Source of the DNA: CADBRN01 sp050944685
GTDB lineage: Bacteria > Bacillota > Clostridia > Lachnospirales > Lachnospiraceae
Assembly (NCBI GenBank): GCA_050944685.1
Contig: JBMNRP010000015.1
Coordinates: forward strand, 1-60,907
Direction: 5' to 3'
DNA length: 60,907 nt
Shown here: one piece after another, positions 1 to 7,106 of the stretch
How positions within the stretch are numbered: position 1 is the stretch's first letter
How the letters are laid out: each line of letters begins with the position of its first letter
Program-made: the position numbers and the translations under genes
Notes under the pieces: model-generated
Database searches by the model: none
The model's input: the letters and a program-made list of their open reading frames with translations, nothing else
What the model was told of the DNA's origin: nothing

Positions 1-101
1 CGCCGATCTTTGACGTCGCGGATTACGGGATTGTCGGCGATCTGAACAAGATCGTTCCGAAGCTGACGGAGATGATCAACGAGGCGAAAGCCAACAAGTA
101 A
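1..101 (+). CDS. etfA: Electron transfer flavoprotein alpha subunit, C-terminal fragment
   Basis: Only the last 32 codons are in the window, read from base 3 to the TAA at 99-101. The peptide contains DYGIVGDLNKIVPKL and ends in a short Lys-rich tail, which matches the C-terminus of EtfA, the FAD-binding subunit of electron transfer flavoprotein (usually about 320-400 residues). In clostridia EtfAB passes electrons to acyl-CoA or lactate dehydrogenases, often by electron bifurcation; which partner applies here lies upstream and cannot be seen. The short fragment limits certainty, but the GDL.KIVP.L motif is typical. Confidence 0.8.
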   Translation, partial: PIFDVADYGIVGDLNKIVPKLTEMINEAKANK

Positions 102-146
102 TTTCGTTTCCGTGTGACCGGAAACATCAAAAGAGACGGAAGATGA

Positions 147-187
147 GCGCCGTGCGAGCGGTGCGCACCCTCCGCCTTTTTCTTTTC
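147..187 (+). terminator. Possible terminator between etfA and lrgB
   Basis: A short GC-rich hairpin (GTGCG 152-156 with CGCAC 164-168, or GCGC 147-150 with GCGC 163-166) lies before a T-rich stretch at 177-186. It sits between the etfA stop and the converging lrgB end. The stem is short, so this is tentative. Confidence 0.35.
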
Positions 188-235
188 AGGCAGGATCTCG
201 AAACGGAGTATATTCCGCAACGCAGATCATTGGCT

Positions 236-927
236 TCAGTAGAACATCGCGAACAGGGAGGCTCCGATTACCGTGATCAGCCCGGATACAACAATTGCGA
301 GACTGCTCATAGCCCCCTCGATTTCACCGAGTTCCATCGCTTTCGCGGTGCCGATTGCATGGGAAGCCGTACCGGCTGAGAGACCTTTTGAGATTGGATT
401 TTTAATGCGGAACAGCTTGCAGACCGGTTCCAGAACGATATTTCCGAGAACGCCGGTCACGATAATGACGGCTACCGAGATAGTGATGTTTCCTCCGAGC
501 TCCTCTGAGACGCCCATACCGATCGCCGTTGTGATAGACTTCGGAAGAAGCGTCACATACTGTTCGTGAGTCAGACCGAAAGCGGCAGCCATGACCAGTA
601 TAGAGCCCATGCTGGTCAGAACCCCGCGAGGACCGAGATCAGAATTGCTTTCATGTTTTTCTTCAGAAGATTCATCTGGCGGTACAGCGGGATGGCGAGC
701 GCCACGGTGGCCGGCGTCAGGAGATAGCTCAGATACCGGGCGCTCTGGTTGTAGGAATCATAGTCAATGTGAAACGTGAGAAGAAACAGAATGACCAGGA
801 TGATCGAGACGAGCAGGGGATTGAATATTCCGAGCTTCGTCTTTTTTTTCAGAAACGAACCGAATCCGTATGCCAGGAGACTGATTACGACGCCGATGGT
901 GGCGGAATTCTGAATCGTGGATTTCAA
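236..927 (-). pseudogene. lrgB: LrgB-family membrane protein, frameshifted
   Basis: LrgB is the multi-spanning partner of LrgA in a holin/antiholin-like or small-acid (pyruvate, glycolate) export system. Two pieces in different frames make one LrgB: residues 1-103 from the TTG at 927 (FNPLLVSIIL, then TPATVALAIPLY), ending at a stop near 616, and 124 residues from about 610 to 236 (LPKSITTAIG, then SAGTASHAIGTAKA, a hallmark LrgB stretch). The first piece ends AGF-stop; adding one base to the G4 run (C4 on the plus strand, 622-625) gives AGVLTSMGS and joins both parts into a normal-length protein of about 230 residues. The TTG start lacks a clear ribosome site. This is either a recent pseudogene, a phase-variable tract, or a sequencing error. 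Confidence 0.85.
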
Positions 928-1285
928 TGATGTTTTCCGAATCCGTTCCTTTCAGCATGGCATCGGAGACCTTTCCGGTTACGATCATGACGAGGAACGT
1001 CACGACGACTGTGATGATCAGAACCGGAACCAGAACCTTCCGGAGATCCGTCCAGGAGACGATCAGGCCGACGCCGGCGGGAATGAACATGACAGGCATG
1101 ATTTCTACCAGAACGTCAGCGGCCGTCTCGACGTTCTCCAGCTTTACGGCGCCCGTCATGAGAAGAACCAGCATCAGAACAAGTCCGTAGATGCTGGCGG
1201 GAATGGGGAGCGGCAGATAGTAATTCAGAAGTTCACCCAGGCAGGTTACGAACAGAATGATGAGAAACTGTCGAAGATATTTCAT
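764..1285 (-). CDS. lrgA: LrgA/CidA-family membrane protein
   Basis: A small holin-like membrane protein acting with LrgB. The start is the ATG at 1283-1285, behind an AGGAG site; the longer upstream reading lacks support. The first 120 residues carry four hydrophobic segments and family features (LPLPIPASIYGLVLM near 22-36, then EIMPVMFIPAGVGL near 61-74). LrgA proteins usually end at about 120-140 residues. Here the open frame runs on to 764, giving 173 residues, with a charged Arg/His/Ser-rich tail that is just lrgB read in the wrong frame. The true end is therefore probably near 925. One added base in the A4 run (plus 933-936) would give a stop overlapping the lrgB TTG; one deleted base would fuse lrgA to lrgB. 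Confidence 0.8.
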   Translation of the reverse strand: MKYLRQFLIILFVTCLGELLNYYLPLPIPASIYGLVLMLVLLMTGAVKLENVETAADVLVEIMPVMFIPAGVGLIVSWTDLRKVLVPVLIITVVVTFLVMIVTGKVSDAMLKGTDSENIIEIHDSEFRHHRRRNQSPGIRIRFVSEKKDEARNIQSPARLDHPGHSVSSHVSH

Positions 1286-1483
1286 TATTTTCTCCTGTTT
1301 GGTGGAAGAACGGGGAAGATATTTGTCCGGACAGCAAATCAGGCAGCATCCCGGCGGGACACTGCCTGCGTCACGGAACAACATTATATCACAGAATCTG
1401 CGAAGGATCCGTTTATCCGTCTATTGTATTTTATAAATGAAAGATCATCATGCCATCCGGGAGACCCGAAGGAACAGAGAAAA

Positions 1484-3301
1484 TTATTCTACTGTGACGG
1501 ACTTTGCCAGATTTCTCGGCTGATCCGGATCGAATCCTTTTCCGGTCGATGCGTAATAGGCGATGAGCTGGCAGATGATAATGGATTCAAAAACGCACAG
1601 CTCGTCGGGAGCCTCCGGGATGCGGATGTGCACGTCGCAGATGGTCGGGTCGCTGATGGTCTTATCCCGGCTGATCAGGATGACGTAGGCACCGCGGGCC
1701 TTGACCTCACGGATATTCGAGATGACCTTGCTGTAGACATGCTTCTGAGTGGCAATGGCAATAACCGGAACGCCTTCGTCGATGAGGGCGATCGTCCCGT
1801 GCTTCAGCTCTCCGGCGGCATAGGCCTCCGCGTGAATATAGGAAATCTCCTTGAGCTTGAGGGCACCCTCCATGGAAAGCGTGTAGTCGAGTCCGCGTCC
1901 GATGTAAAAGGCGTCCTCCGCGTTTACCATGCGGCGCGTCAGCTCCTGAATCTTTTTCTCCTGTTTCAGAACCTCGCTGATCCGGTCCGGAATGGTTTTC
2001 AGTTCAGCCGTCAGCTCGCGGGCGCGATCTTCCTTCAGACGGCCTGTGACCAGTCCGAGACGGATGGCGACGAGATAGAGCGAGGCGACCTGAACCGAAT
2101 AAGCCTTCGTGCTGGCAACGGCGATCTCGGGACCGGCGTGGGTGTAGAGCACATAGTCGCTCTCGCGGGCGATCGAAGATCCCTTTACGTTCACGATAGA
2201 CAATGTCTTGTGTGTGAACTTTCTGGAGAGACGCAGAGCTTCCAGCGTGTCAATTGTCTCACCGGACTGGGAGACGACGATGACCATCGAGCGGTCGGAG
2301 AGGCAGGGACGCTCGTAGCGGAATTCCGAGGCGATCGAGACAGTGACCGGAATTCCCAGCGTATTCATGATAAAGGTGCGTCCGACCATTCCCGCATACA
2401 TGGCAGTTCCGCAGGCGATCACCGTGATGTCGGAGCAGTCCCGGAAAAACGAATCCGGAATCCCGTCCTCCTCAAATGTCGGAAGATCGTTCTCGATACG
2501 GGGCGTGATGGTGCGGGTAACCGCTTCCGGCTGCTCGTGGATCTCTTTGATCATAAAATGCGGATAGCCGCCTTTCTGAGCGGCGGTGACGTCCCAGTTC
2601 ACCTCCAGAATATCCGGCACAACCTCATTGCCTTTCAGGTCTTCCAGGTGGACACTGCCGGGCTTCATCGTCAGAATGTGGTATTCGGGGACAATGAAAT
2701 ATTTCCTGGAATACTCAATGAAGGCGGTCAGGTCAGAGGCGATAAACGCTCCGCTGTCAGTGACAGCGGCCACCATCGGGCTGACGTTGCGGATCGCGTA
2801 GATCTCGCCCGGATGGTCCCGGAACAGGATACAGAATGCGAAGGATCCGACAAAAAGACTGACGGTGCGGCGGATCGTTTCCACCGGGTCCCCGTCGTAC
2901 ATTTTATTGAAAAGAGCGGCGGCCACCTCCGTGTCGGTCTCCGACTGGAGAGAGCCCTGAAGATTGAATTTTTCGATCAGCTCGTGATAATTTTCAATGA
3001 TGCCGTTGTGGATGAGCGTGACGTCGCCGACACGGTGTGGATGGGCATTCGCATTTGTGACGCCGCCGTGGGTCGCCCATCTGGTGTGTCCGATCCCGCA
3101 GGTCGACTGATTGTCGTCGTCGCAGATCGCTCGCAGATCTTTCACTTTTCCCGCCGTTTTGCGGAGAGAAACATGGTCCTTGTTTTCTTTGAAAAATGCG
3201 ATACCGGCGCTGTCGTAGCCGCGGTATTCAAGTCTCTGAAGCCCGTCGAGCAGAATATTCTGGACGGGCAGATCTCCGGTATAACCGATAATTCCACACA
3301 T
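1484..3301 (-). CDS. glmS: Glutamine-fructose-6-phosphate aminotransferase
   Basis: GlmS converts fructose-6-phosphate and glutamine to glucosamine-6-phosphate, the first committed step to UDP-GlcNAc for peptidoglycan; it is cytosolic. The 605-residue length is normal. The N-terminal amidotransferase domain begins MCGIIGYTGD, so Cys2 is the catalytic nucleophile after Met removal, followed by GHTRWATHGG near 72-81. Two SIS sugar-isomerase domains follow (about 285-420 and 455-590), with SQSGET in the first. The C-terminus PRNLAKSVTVE is characteristic. The start ATG has a GAGGAG site 8 bases upstream. The leader holds a glmS ribozyme, so expression should fall when glucosamine-6-phosphate accumulates. 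lrgAB lies about 200 bases downstream on the same strand. Confidence 0.97.
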   Translation of the reverse strand: MCGIIGYTGDLPVQNILLDGLQRLEYRGYDSAGIAFFKENKDHVSLRKTAGKVKDLRAICDDDNQSTCGIGHTRWATHGGVTNANAHPHRVGDVTLIHNGIIENYHELIEKFNLQGSLQSETDTEVAAALFNKMYDGDPVETIRRTVSLFVGSFAFCILFRDHPGEIYAIRNVSPMVAAVTDSGAFIASDLTAFIEYSRKYFIVPEYHILTMKPGSVHLEDLKGNEVVPDILEVNWDVTAAQKGGYPHFMIKEIHEQPEAVTRTITPRIENDLPTFEEDGIPDSFFRDCSDITVIACGTAMYAGMVGRTFIMNTLGIPVTVSIASEFRYERPCLSDRSMVIVVSQSGETIDTLEALRLSRKFTHKTLSIVNVKGSSIARESDYVLYTHAGPEIAVASTKAYSVQVASLYLVAIRLGLVTGRLKEDRARELTAELKTIPDRISEVLKQEKKIQELTRRMVNAEDAFYIGRGLDYTLSMEGALKLKEISYIHAEAYAAGELKHGTIALIDEGVPVIAIATQKHVYSKVISNIREVKARGAYVILISRDKTISDPTICDVHIRIPEAPDELCVFESIIICQLIAYYASTGKGFDPDQPRNLAKSVTVE

Positions 3302-3319
3302 AAATAATAACTCCTCATG

Positions 3320-3345
3320 AAAAAGGCGGCCTGCCGCGCAGGCCT
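3320..3345 (-). terminator. Terminator-like hairpin between ribozyme and glmS start
   Basis: On the minus strand a perfect 7-bp stem GGCCTGC/GCAGGCC with a 3-base loop (3329-3345) is followed by GCC and a run of five T (3320-3324), only about 8 bases before the glmS ribosome site. It has intrinsic-terminator form and lies inside the glmS leader, so it could act as an attenuator, or could simply stabilise the 5' end left after ribozyme cleavage. Confidence 0.6.
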
Positions 3346-3369
3346 GAAGTGACTGCAGAAGCGACGGTT

Positions 3370-3633
3370 GCAGACTTTTTGTTCCGCGATTACTCCCGGG
3401 TTTTGTATCTGCATGCGCAGCCGTCCCTGCGTCCGGGCATCCGCCGAATTTTCGATGACCCGGCCCCTCGTGAACCGTCGCAGTCTGATAATCCGTTTTC
3501 CTCCGCCCGATAATCCGATTCTGAAACAGGAAAAAGAGACGGCTTCCACACGCGAAAGCCGCCCGGGGCCAATGAAACAGTGTGGAAAAGAAAAAGGAAA
3601 AGGATGATACGAGACACGCCGGTGCATGGCGCT
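3370..3633 (-). ncRNA. glmS ribozyme: glmS ribozyme (glucosamine-6-phosphate-activated self-cleaving riboswitch)
   Basis: The minus strand carries the conserved glmS catalytic core at plus 3432-3469: CACGAGG, then CCGGG, ATCGA, TTCGGCGGATGCCCGG, which pairs CCGGG with CCCGG as P2 and offers GGCG for P2.2. A cleavage-site motif A|GCGCC is at 3628-3633. P1 can form between 3602-3623 and 3474-3494 (ACCG, CG, GTCT and ATCC blocks pair). Downstream, CGCAG/CTGCG (P3) and TGCAGA/TCTGCA enclose the GGAACAAA segment near the 3' end, as in known members. Known ribozymes cleave upstream of glmS when glucosamine-6-phosphate binds, marking the mRNA for decay. Odd points: P1 holds an insertion of about 107 nt with its own hairpin (about 3540-3561), and the usual UGACGAGG reads TCACGAGG. 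Confidence 0.87.
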
Positions 3634-3685
3634 AAGGTTTCTAAACCTTTCGAAAGTCGGTGACTCCCCTTCACCGATTAGAGGT

Positions 3686-3714
3686 ATCATAGCATGATGG
3701 TGCGGATTTTTCAA
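3686..3714 (-). promoter_or_regulatory. glmS promoter
   Basis: On the minus strand TTGAAA (3709-3714), a 17-base spacer and TATGAT (3686-3691) form a near-consensus sigma-70/A promoter. Predicted start is near 3679, so the transcript carries about 46 nt, including two small hairpins (CGGTGA/TCACCG and AAGGTTT/AAACCTT), before the ribozyme cleavage site. Confidence 0.8.
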
Positions 3715-3727
3715 ATTATTGAACAAC

Positions 3728-3756
3728 TTGGATGTTTTCAAAATTATATATATAAT
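3728..3756 (+). promoter_or_regulatory. Distal promoter for the por operon
   Basis: TTGGAT (3728-3733), 17 bases and TATAAT (3751-3756). It diverges from the glmS promoter and would give a leader of about 200 nt before porG. A 10-base palindrome ACAGTACTGT starts at 3761, next to the predicted start site. Confidence 0.6.
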
Positions 3757-3806
3757 TAGAACAGTACTGTGCAATTTACTGCGTCGCAGTGTTCATATCA
3801 TGAAAA

Positions 3807-3829
3807 TGATTCACGAATAAAATGAATCA
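3807..3829 (+). promoter_or_regulatory. Inverted repeat, candidate LysR operator for por
   Basis: TGATTCA (3807-3813) and TGAATCA (3823-3829) are perfect inverted 7-mers separated by 9 bases. The centre is about 63 bases upstream of the start predicted for the proximal promoter, the usual place for a LysR-type recognition site. Another TGAATCA half-site is at 3915-3921 in the leader. The gene just after the por operon encodes a LysR protein, the obvious candidate binder. Confidence 0.5.
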
Positions 3830-3844
3830 AATTAATGAAAATAA

Positions 3845-3874
3845 TTTACAGATGAGAAGAAGGTAGTATATAAT
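3845..3874 (+). promoter_or_regulatory. Proximal promoter for the por operon
   Basis: TTTACA (3845-3850), an 18-base spacer and TATAAT (3869-3874), giving a leader of about 80 nt before the porG ATG at 3961. The slightly poor -35 and the inverted repeat just upstream fit an activated promoter. Confidence 0.65.
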
Positions 3875-3960
3875 GGTGACTGTTGAATTTTTTACAGCTG
3901 TCGGGTGAATGAAATGAATCACCCCGGCTGGAAGCGCAGTAAGAAACAGGAGACGATACC

Positions 3961-4542
3961 ATGAAGAACACAGTTGAGATCAGATGGCACGGACGCGGCG
4001 GCCAGGGAGCAAAGACGGCTGCCCTTCTGCTGGCGGACGTTGCGTTTAAGACGGGCGCAAATGTCCAGGGATTTCCGGAGTACGGTCCGGAGCGGATGGG
4101 AGCTCCGATCACGGCATTCAACCGGATCAGCACAGATCCGATCCGGGTGCATTCCAATATCTATGACCCGGATTATGTAGTGGTTGTAGACGAGACGCTC
4201 CTTCATTCGGTTGACGTGACGAAAGGGCTGAAGGAAGACGGCGCCATTATTGTCAATACGCCCCGCAGCAGCGAGGAAATCCGTCCCCTTCTCAAAGGGT
4301 ACAAGGGCCGCGTCATCACGGTAGACGCCCGGTCCATCTCCGAATCGACGCTGGGGAAGAATTTTCCGAACACCCCGATGCTCGCCGCCACGGTTGCGGT
4401 GACCGGCGTAATGCCGAGAGATGAGTTTATCGAAGATATGAAGGCTTCTTTCCGTCACAAGTTTGCGAAAAAGCCCGAGGTGATCGACGGAAACATGAAA
4501 GCGCTGACTATGGCATATGACGCGGTGGAGGAAGCATTATGA
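3961..4542 (+). CDS. porG: 2-oxoacid:ferredoxin oxidoreductase, gamma subunit
   Basis: Gamma subunit of a four-subunit 2-oxoacid:ferredoxin oxidoreductase, probably acting on pyruvate (pyruvate + CoA to acetyl-CoA, CO2 and reduced ferredoxin). The 193-residue length is typical. The N-terminus has the family motif WHGRGGQGAKTAALLLA (9-25), then FPEYGPERMGAP. It starts with an ATG behind ACAGGAG and overlaps porD by 4 bases (ATGA at 4539-4542), implying translational coupling. Branched-chain 2-oxoacids (Vor) are an alternative substrate class that sequence reading cannot exclude. Confidence 0.92.
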   Translation: MKNTVEIRWHGRGGQGAKTAALLLADVAFKTGANVQGFPEYGPERMGAPITAFNRISTDPIRVHSNIYDPDYVVVVDETLLHSVDVTKGLKEDGAIIVNTPRSSEEIRPLLKGYKGRVITVDARSISESTLGKNFPNTPMLAATVAVTGVMPRDEFIEDMKASFRHKFAKKPEVIDGNMKALTMAYDAVEEAL

Positions 4543-4847
4543 GAACAGATATTTCCAAAATCAATGAGAACAGTCCCTATACGGATCTGACCGAAGGACT
4601 GAAGCTGTTCGCCGGAGGAACGGCGAAGCAGTTCAACACGGGAGAGTGGAGAACCAACACGCCGGTTTTCCTTGCGGAGAAGTGCAAGCAGTGTCTGCTC
4701 TGCTGCCCGGTATGCCCGGACGGAGCGATCCCGGTCGAGAACGGAAGACGACTGCAGTTTGACTATGACCACTGCAAGGGGTGCGGTATCTGCATGAAGG
4801 TCTGCCCGTTTGACGCTATTATCATGAAGGAGGGTATTGAGCCATGA
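4539..4847 (+). CDS. porD: 2-oxoacid:ferredoxin oxidoreductase, delta (ferredoxin) subunit
   Basis: The 102-residue ferredoxin-like subunit carries electrons from the catalytic subunits to free ferredoxin. Two 4Fe-4S motifs are visible: CKQCLLCCPVCPD near 48-60 and CKGCGICMKVCP near 76-87, the first having an extra cysteine. The N-terminal 45 residues pack on the other subunits in known structures and include the common phrase WRTNTPV in the form WRTNTPVF. It is coupled by 4-base overlaps to porG upstream and porA downstream. Confidence 0.93.
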   Translation: MRTDISKINENSPYTDLTEGLKLFAGGTAKQFNTGEWRTNTPVFLAEKCKQCLLCCPVCPDGAIPVENGRRLQFDYDHCKGCGICMKVCPFDAIIMKEGIEP

Positions 4848-6031
4848 GCGAAAAAAGCATAAAAGAGCGGATGTCCGGAAATGAGGCAGTCGCGTACGCG
4901 ATCCGTCAGGTAGAACCGGATGTCATTCCCGCCTTCCCGATCACGCCGTCCACGGAGATCCCGCAGATGGTGTCGACCTTTATCGCCAACGGTCAGATGG
5001 ACACCGATTTCATTCCGGTCGAGAGTGAGCACTCCGCGATGTCCGCGGCGATCGGATCCGAGGCGGCCGGCGCACGTACGATGACGGCCACTTCTTCGGT
5101 CGGTCTCGCCCTGATGTGGGAGGAGCTTCTTCTGGCGGCATCCGACCGCCTGCCGATCGTTCTGACCCTGGTGAACCGGACCCTCTCCGGACCGATCAAC
5201 ATCAACTGTGACCACTCGGACGGTATGGGCGCGCGGGATACCGGCTGGATTCAGATCTATTCCGAGAACAACCAGGAGGCCTACGACAATTACATCCAGG
5301 CTTTTCCGATCGCGGAGGACCCGTCGGTGCATCTTCCCGTCATGATCTGCGAGGACGGGTTCATCACGAGCCACGCGGTTCAGAACATCGAGCTTCTGGA
5401 GGACGCGCCTGTTAAGCGGTTTGTCGGAACCTACCACCCGGAGGAGTTTCTGCTGAACCCCGGAAAGCCGGTTTCGGTCGGCCCGTATTCGATCTCCAAT
5501 TACGCGATGGAGGCGAAGAGGGCGCAGGAAGACGCGATGATCCGCTCGAAGGATGTCATTCTCCGCGTGGGTGAGAAATTCGGCAAGATGTCCGGAAGAA
5601 CCTACGGACTTTTTGAGGAATACCGGACCGAAGATGCCGATTACATCATGGTAATCATGGGATCTGCCGCGGGTACCGCGAAGGAAGCGGTCGACGAACT
5701 CCGCGAAAAGGGAGTGAAGGCGGGCGTGCTGAAGCTGCGCGTGTTCCGCCCGTTCCCGGAGGATGAGATCGCCCGCGCGCTTTCCGGCTGCAGGGCGGCC
5801 GCGATCATGGATCGCTGCGAGAGCTACAACGGCCACGCCGGCCCGCTCGCTTCCGAGATTCCTGCCGGCCTTTTCCGAAACAAAGTCCATATCGAGACAA
5901 TCAGCTACGTCTATGGACTCGCGGGACGTGATTTCCGCGTGGAGGATGTGTTTGAAGTATTTAATGATCTGCAAAAAGCGGCTTCCGGAGAAAAGGTAGA
6001 GCAGTTCCGATACATCGGACTGCGGGCATAA
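4844..6031 (+). CDS. porA: 2-oxoacid:ferredoxin oxidoreductase, alpha subunit
   Basis: Alpha subunit (395 residues), which with PorB forms the thiamine-diphosphate active site. Near the N-terminus are GNEAVAYAIR (12-21), FPITPSTEIP (31-40) and VESEHSAMSAAIGSEAAGAR, all family hallmarks; the domain around GPININCDHSDGMGARDTGW fits PorA. The C-terminal half includes GSAAGTAKEAVDELREKG and a CoA/transketolase C-like domain. The start overlaps the porD stop (ATGA). Gene order gamma-delta-alpha-beta matches archaeal and clostridial Por/Vor operons. Pyruvate is the likely substrate in a fermenter that also has an [FeFe] hydrogenase. Confidence 0.93.
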   Translation: MSEKSIKERMSGNEAVAYAIRQVEPDVIPAFPITPSTEIPQMVSTFIANGQMDTDFIPVESEHSAMSAAIGSEAAGARTMTATSSVGLALMWEELLLAASDRLPIVLTLVNRTLSGPININCDHSDGMGARDTGWIQIYSENNQEAYDNYIQAFPIAEDPSVHLPVMICEDGFITSHAVQNIELLEDAPVKRFVGTYHPEEFLLNPGKPVSVGPYSISNYAMEAKRAQEDAMIRSKDVILRVGEKFGKMSGRTYGLFEEYRTEDADYIMVIMGSAAGTAKEAVDELREKGVKAGVLKLRVFRPFPEDEIARALSGCRAAAIMDRCESYNGHAGPLASEIPAGLFRNKVHIETISYVYGLAGRDFRVEDVFEVFNDLQKAASGEKVEQFRYIGLRA

Positions 6032-6101
6032 GACCGGGTGCTGCCGGAAGTCATTTTCCCCGCGCGGGAGAACCGCGCGTCTGACAGGAGATAGAAAAAT
6101 T

Positions 6102-7046
6102 ATGAGCGAACACAGTTTAAAAAATATGATGGCAAGACCGGAGCGCCTCGCTCCGGGTCACAGAATGTGCGCCGGATGCGGAGCGACGGTCGCGGTCCGC
6201 GCTGTTCTGCGCGCTCTGAAGCCGGAAGACCGTGCGGTCATCGGAAACGCGACCGGCTGTCTCGAAGTTTCTTCCTACATGTATCCCTATTCGGCGTGGG
6301 AGGACAGCTATATCCACAATACGTTCGAGAATGCCGGAGCGACACTTTCCGGTGTGGAGACCGCTTACCGGGTGATGAAACGCAAGGGAAGGCTCCCGGA
6401 AGGAGAGCACTTCAAATTCATCACTTTCGGAGGAGACGGCGGAACGTATGATATCGGGTTCCAGTCTCTCTCCGGTGCAATGGAGCGCGGACACGACATG
6501 GTTTACGTGTGCTACGACAACGGGGCCTATATGAACACCGGAATTCAGAGGTCCTCTGCGACACCGATGTATGCGGATACGACTACCACGCCTGTCGGCA
6601 AGGAGTCAAACGGAAAAGTTCAGTGCAGAAAAGACCTGGCGAGCATCCTTGCCAGTCACAATATTCCCTATGTGGCACAGACCACGTTCACCACGGACTT
6701 TAAAGATATCCACCGAAAGGCGGACCGCGCCATATACACGGAGGGACCGGCATTTCTCAATATCATGGCTCCGTGCCCCAGAGGCTGGCGCTATGAAATG
6801 TCGGATCTGATGGAGATCTGCCGTCTGGCGGTCGAGACCTGCTACTGGCCGCTCTTTGAGGTACGCGACGGGAAGTGGAGCCTCTCATATGAGCCGAAGC
6901 ACAAGCTTCCGATCGAGGATTTCCTTCGCCCGCAGGGCCGCTTCAAGCATCTCTTCAAACCGGGCAATGAACACCTGATCGAGGAGTTTCAGGATGTAGT
7001 CGACAGAAGATGGGAAAATCTGCAGTATCTCTGCGCAAGGACTTAA
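6102..7046 (+). CDS. porB: 2-oxoacid:ferredoxin oxidoreductase, beta subunit
   Basis: Beta subunit (314 residues), binding thiamine diphosphate and a proximal 4Fe-4S cluster. CAGCGAT at residues 23-29 supplies two cluster cysteines, ATGCLEVSS a third and VQCRKD near 196 a likely fourth. The ThDP/Mg motif is GGDGGTYDIG near 110-119 followed by YDNGAYMNTGIQ. It is separated from porA by 70 bases, with AGGAG before the ATG. It completes the porGDAB operon; the reduced ferredoxin could feed the hydrogenase encoded at 53198. Confidence 0.93.
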   Translation: MSEHSLKNMMARPERLAPGHRMCAGCGATVAVRAVLRALKPEDRAVIGNATGCLEVSSYMYPYSAWEDSYIHNTFENAGATLSGVETAYRVMKRKGRLPEGEHFKFITFGGDGGTYDIGFQSLSGAMERGHDMVYVCYDNGAYMNTGIQRSSATPMYADTTTTPVGKESNGKVQCRKDLASILASHNIPYVAQTTFTTDFKDIHRKADRAIYTEGPAFLNIMAPCPRGWRYEMSDLMEICRLAVETCYWPLFEVRDGKWSLSYEPKHKLPIEDFLRPQGRFKHLFKPGNEHLIEEFQDVVDRRWENLQYLCART

Positions 7047-7106
7047 TGGATTCGCCCGCTGCATTTTGCTTCGGGCCTGGCGGATTCTGATGGAGGGGGT
7101 TTCATT

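Noticed and set aside
917..3307. A 796-codon open frame on the plus strand antisense to glmS
   Set aside because: It is the mirror frame of a high-GC coding gene, rich in Arg, Asp and Gly without any domain; glmS on the other strand is certain.
3600..3692. ATGATAC/GTATCAT pairing as the closing stem of a separate riboswitch upstream of glmS
   Set aside because: ATGATAC overlaps the -10 box of the glmS promoter, so it is not in the transcript; GTATCAT pairs within ribozyme P1 instead.
3602..3698. tRNA-like cloverleaf on the plus strand with a CTA in an anticodon-like loop
   Set aside because: The anticodon stem-loop has the wrong size, there is no TTCRANYC T-loop, and the region is better explained by the glmS promoter and ribozyme on the minus strand.
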